From: Fragum whitleyi
Taxonomy: Eukaryota > Mollusca > Bivalvia > Cardiida > Cardiidae
Length of the DNA: 64,000 nucleotides
Assembly: GCA_948146395.1 (NCBI GenBank)
Contig: OX411559.1
Coordinates: forward strand, 934,001-998,000
Direction of reading: 5' to 3'
The translations under genes and the position numbers were made by a program. This document shows positions 62,552 to 64,000 of this stretch, in pieces. Position 1 is the first letter of the stretch, and each line of letters starts with the position of its first letter. A model generated the notes under the pieces. It was not told the DNA's origin and ran no database searches. It saw only the letters and a program-made list of their open reading frames with translations.

Positions 62552-63409
62552 AATACCAGAAAGTTAAATGTCTATTATTATTTTATATATATATTATGAT
62601 ATCATAGTATTAAATATATTTTTTATTTGCATCTCATTGTTTTCAAGCTCCCTGAATGCTTTGAGAATTCGTTTTGAATGATTAATATGCAATGAATACC
62701 CGATTCAGTTTATAAATAGTTCGATATGGTTACGAAGATGGTAAATTATTTATCGATTACAAATGGATTCCCATGTATTCGAGTCTCCGAAAATTACTGA
62801 CACGACAAACATCATGCCCGGAATGCCTTTTGATGTTTTGTTTTCTGATCTTTAAATAAAACGAATGATTCCTTAAGTTTTTGTCTAAAACCTTTTTTAG
62901 TGCGTCAAAAATCGTTTTGAATAATTCACATAAACGTATTTTATCTTTAACTTTGTAACGTTAAACAATTGAACGCTGATATTTTCGCCATCGTGGGTCC
63001 TAAAATACATGCATTTTGTTGTCTGTTGTAACCATTTTACCTTTTGGCCTATTCGAAAAGACTGAAAATGGAAGTAGAGAATGTTATCAGATTGTGAACG
63101 TGTGCGATCCTTGATAAACAGTGAAAACTGTTTTGGTGCAATATTCCTTAACTAACTGTTTCATATGTATACGATGAAAACAAAACATAATAAGACATAC
63201 TTTATGGTAAAATTCGCGGCTGTAAAAAATTCATACATGTGTATAATAGAAAAAGACTATGAACATAGATGTTGGGGCTTGTTCCAATATATTTTACAGA
63301 ATTATGTAGGTAATTAATACAATAATTCCTTTTTCGGGTTTGGGAGTGATTACTGATTAGTTATTGCACATGTAAAATATAACTATCTATTTCATTATTT
63401 ACTGTACAT
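62552..63409. other. No recognised feature
   Basis: AT-rich spacer. Confidence 0.4.
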
Positions 63410-63760
63410 GTATTCTGCGTTATTTTTCACCTTACAGGGCGTGGCTTAGCCGTGTCGTAACTTGACGAGTTGACTTTTCAATATTTTGGGTTCGTCGACA
63501 ATTATCCTAAACGAAAAGTTCGTATCCTAAAAGCACAAGGATTAACATTTTTCTCAAAAGTGAGCACGTTTCGTCATAGGCTTTCTAATACCTAAGCTAA
63601 GAAGGTTTGATTATCCACCATCTACGCTTTTAAGTTAAAAGTGTATATGGTTGACTATCGATAAAAGAGCGTAAATGTTATAAACGCTTATTACCTTGAC
63701 TTAAATGCAAAGGCCCGTTACTAAGCTACCGCCCTGCCAAGGCAAAAATCATGGATTATA
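63410..63760. mobile_element. Family B MITE, diverged copy 3
   Basis: Left end GTATTCTGCGTTATTTTTCA and CAGGGCGTGGCTTAGCCGTG; right end CTACCGCCCTGCCAAGGC and ATCATGGATTATAT. The central palindrome differs in sequence (CTACGCTTTTAAGTTAAAAG then TGTA) but is still self-complementary. Confidence 0.7.
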
Positions 63761-64000
63761 TTTCGGCCGCACAAAAGTTAATTTGATACATAATACAATA
63801 CGCAAACATGCTAAACATAGATCGTAGCCAGCGGGCCGAGAAGCTTAAAAAGCAATGATTAGTTAATCTGCAAATAAAAGTATAGATAACTGGTTTTAGC
63901 CAATGTCTTATGAATGTTTAGACTATGTTTAATGTGTATTTCATTAATGTTTTTCAGTGGATTAACGAGAAAAACGGTAGATTATCAATTGATAAACTTA

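Overview
The window looks like AT-rich nuclear DNA of a marine mollusc, most likely a bivalve. The reasons are a Shaw-type (Kv3) potassium-channel gene with animal splice sites, a tRNA-headed SINE with a MetaSINE-like centre, long Pearl/HINE-like elements beginning ACAAGAGGACC with about 170-bp tandem cores, and a dense crowd of small inverted-repeat transposons. The species cannot be named from sequence alone.

The one clearly recognisable host gene is on the minus strand. A 916-bp exon at 53421-54336 encodes S1 to S6 and the pore of a Shaw/Kv3 channel. The N-terminal T1 exon is not seen and presumably lies beyond 64000. Downstream of it (toward lower coordinates) are ten short exon candidates, at 49830, 45711, 43078, 40527, 39951, 38230, 36193, 34883, 24982 and 20389, plus a candidate alternative last exon at 28082-28317. 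All start and end in codon phase 1, and all ten internal ones are multiples of three. The channel's C-terminal tail therefore looks like a chain of frame-neutral cassettes, three of which (38230, 36193, 34883) resemble one another and two of which carry a KKRPS motif. This is the most interesting system in the window.

Most of the rest is intron and mobile DNA. Family A (TIR TACAGTTA...TAACTGTA, with an internal palindrome) has about 17 full or partial copies. Others are a 1.7-kb foldback-like element (1667-3355), a 2.64-kb element with CAC-type TIRs and a 5-bp TSD (4936-7576), family B (three copies), family C (three copies), family D (two whole, two half copies), a TTAA-flanked MITE (14060-14216), a CAGGG-ended element (14853-15192), two long Pearl/HINE-like elements, one interrupted by about 466 bp of pure GATA repeat, and a decayed mariner (61594-62551). 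An intron-containing DDE transposase gene with one frameshift lies at 26051-27638 on the plus strand. A MetaSINE-like element (31561-31868) sits inside a family A copy with a perfect 11-bp target duplication.

No rRNA, functional tRNA, CRISPR array or bacterial-style operon was seen. All exon calls other than the channel core and the transposase rest on splice signals, phase and open frame, without transcript evidence.
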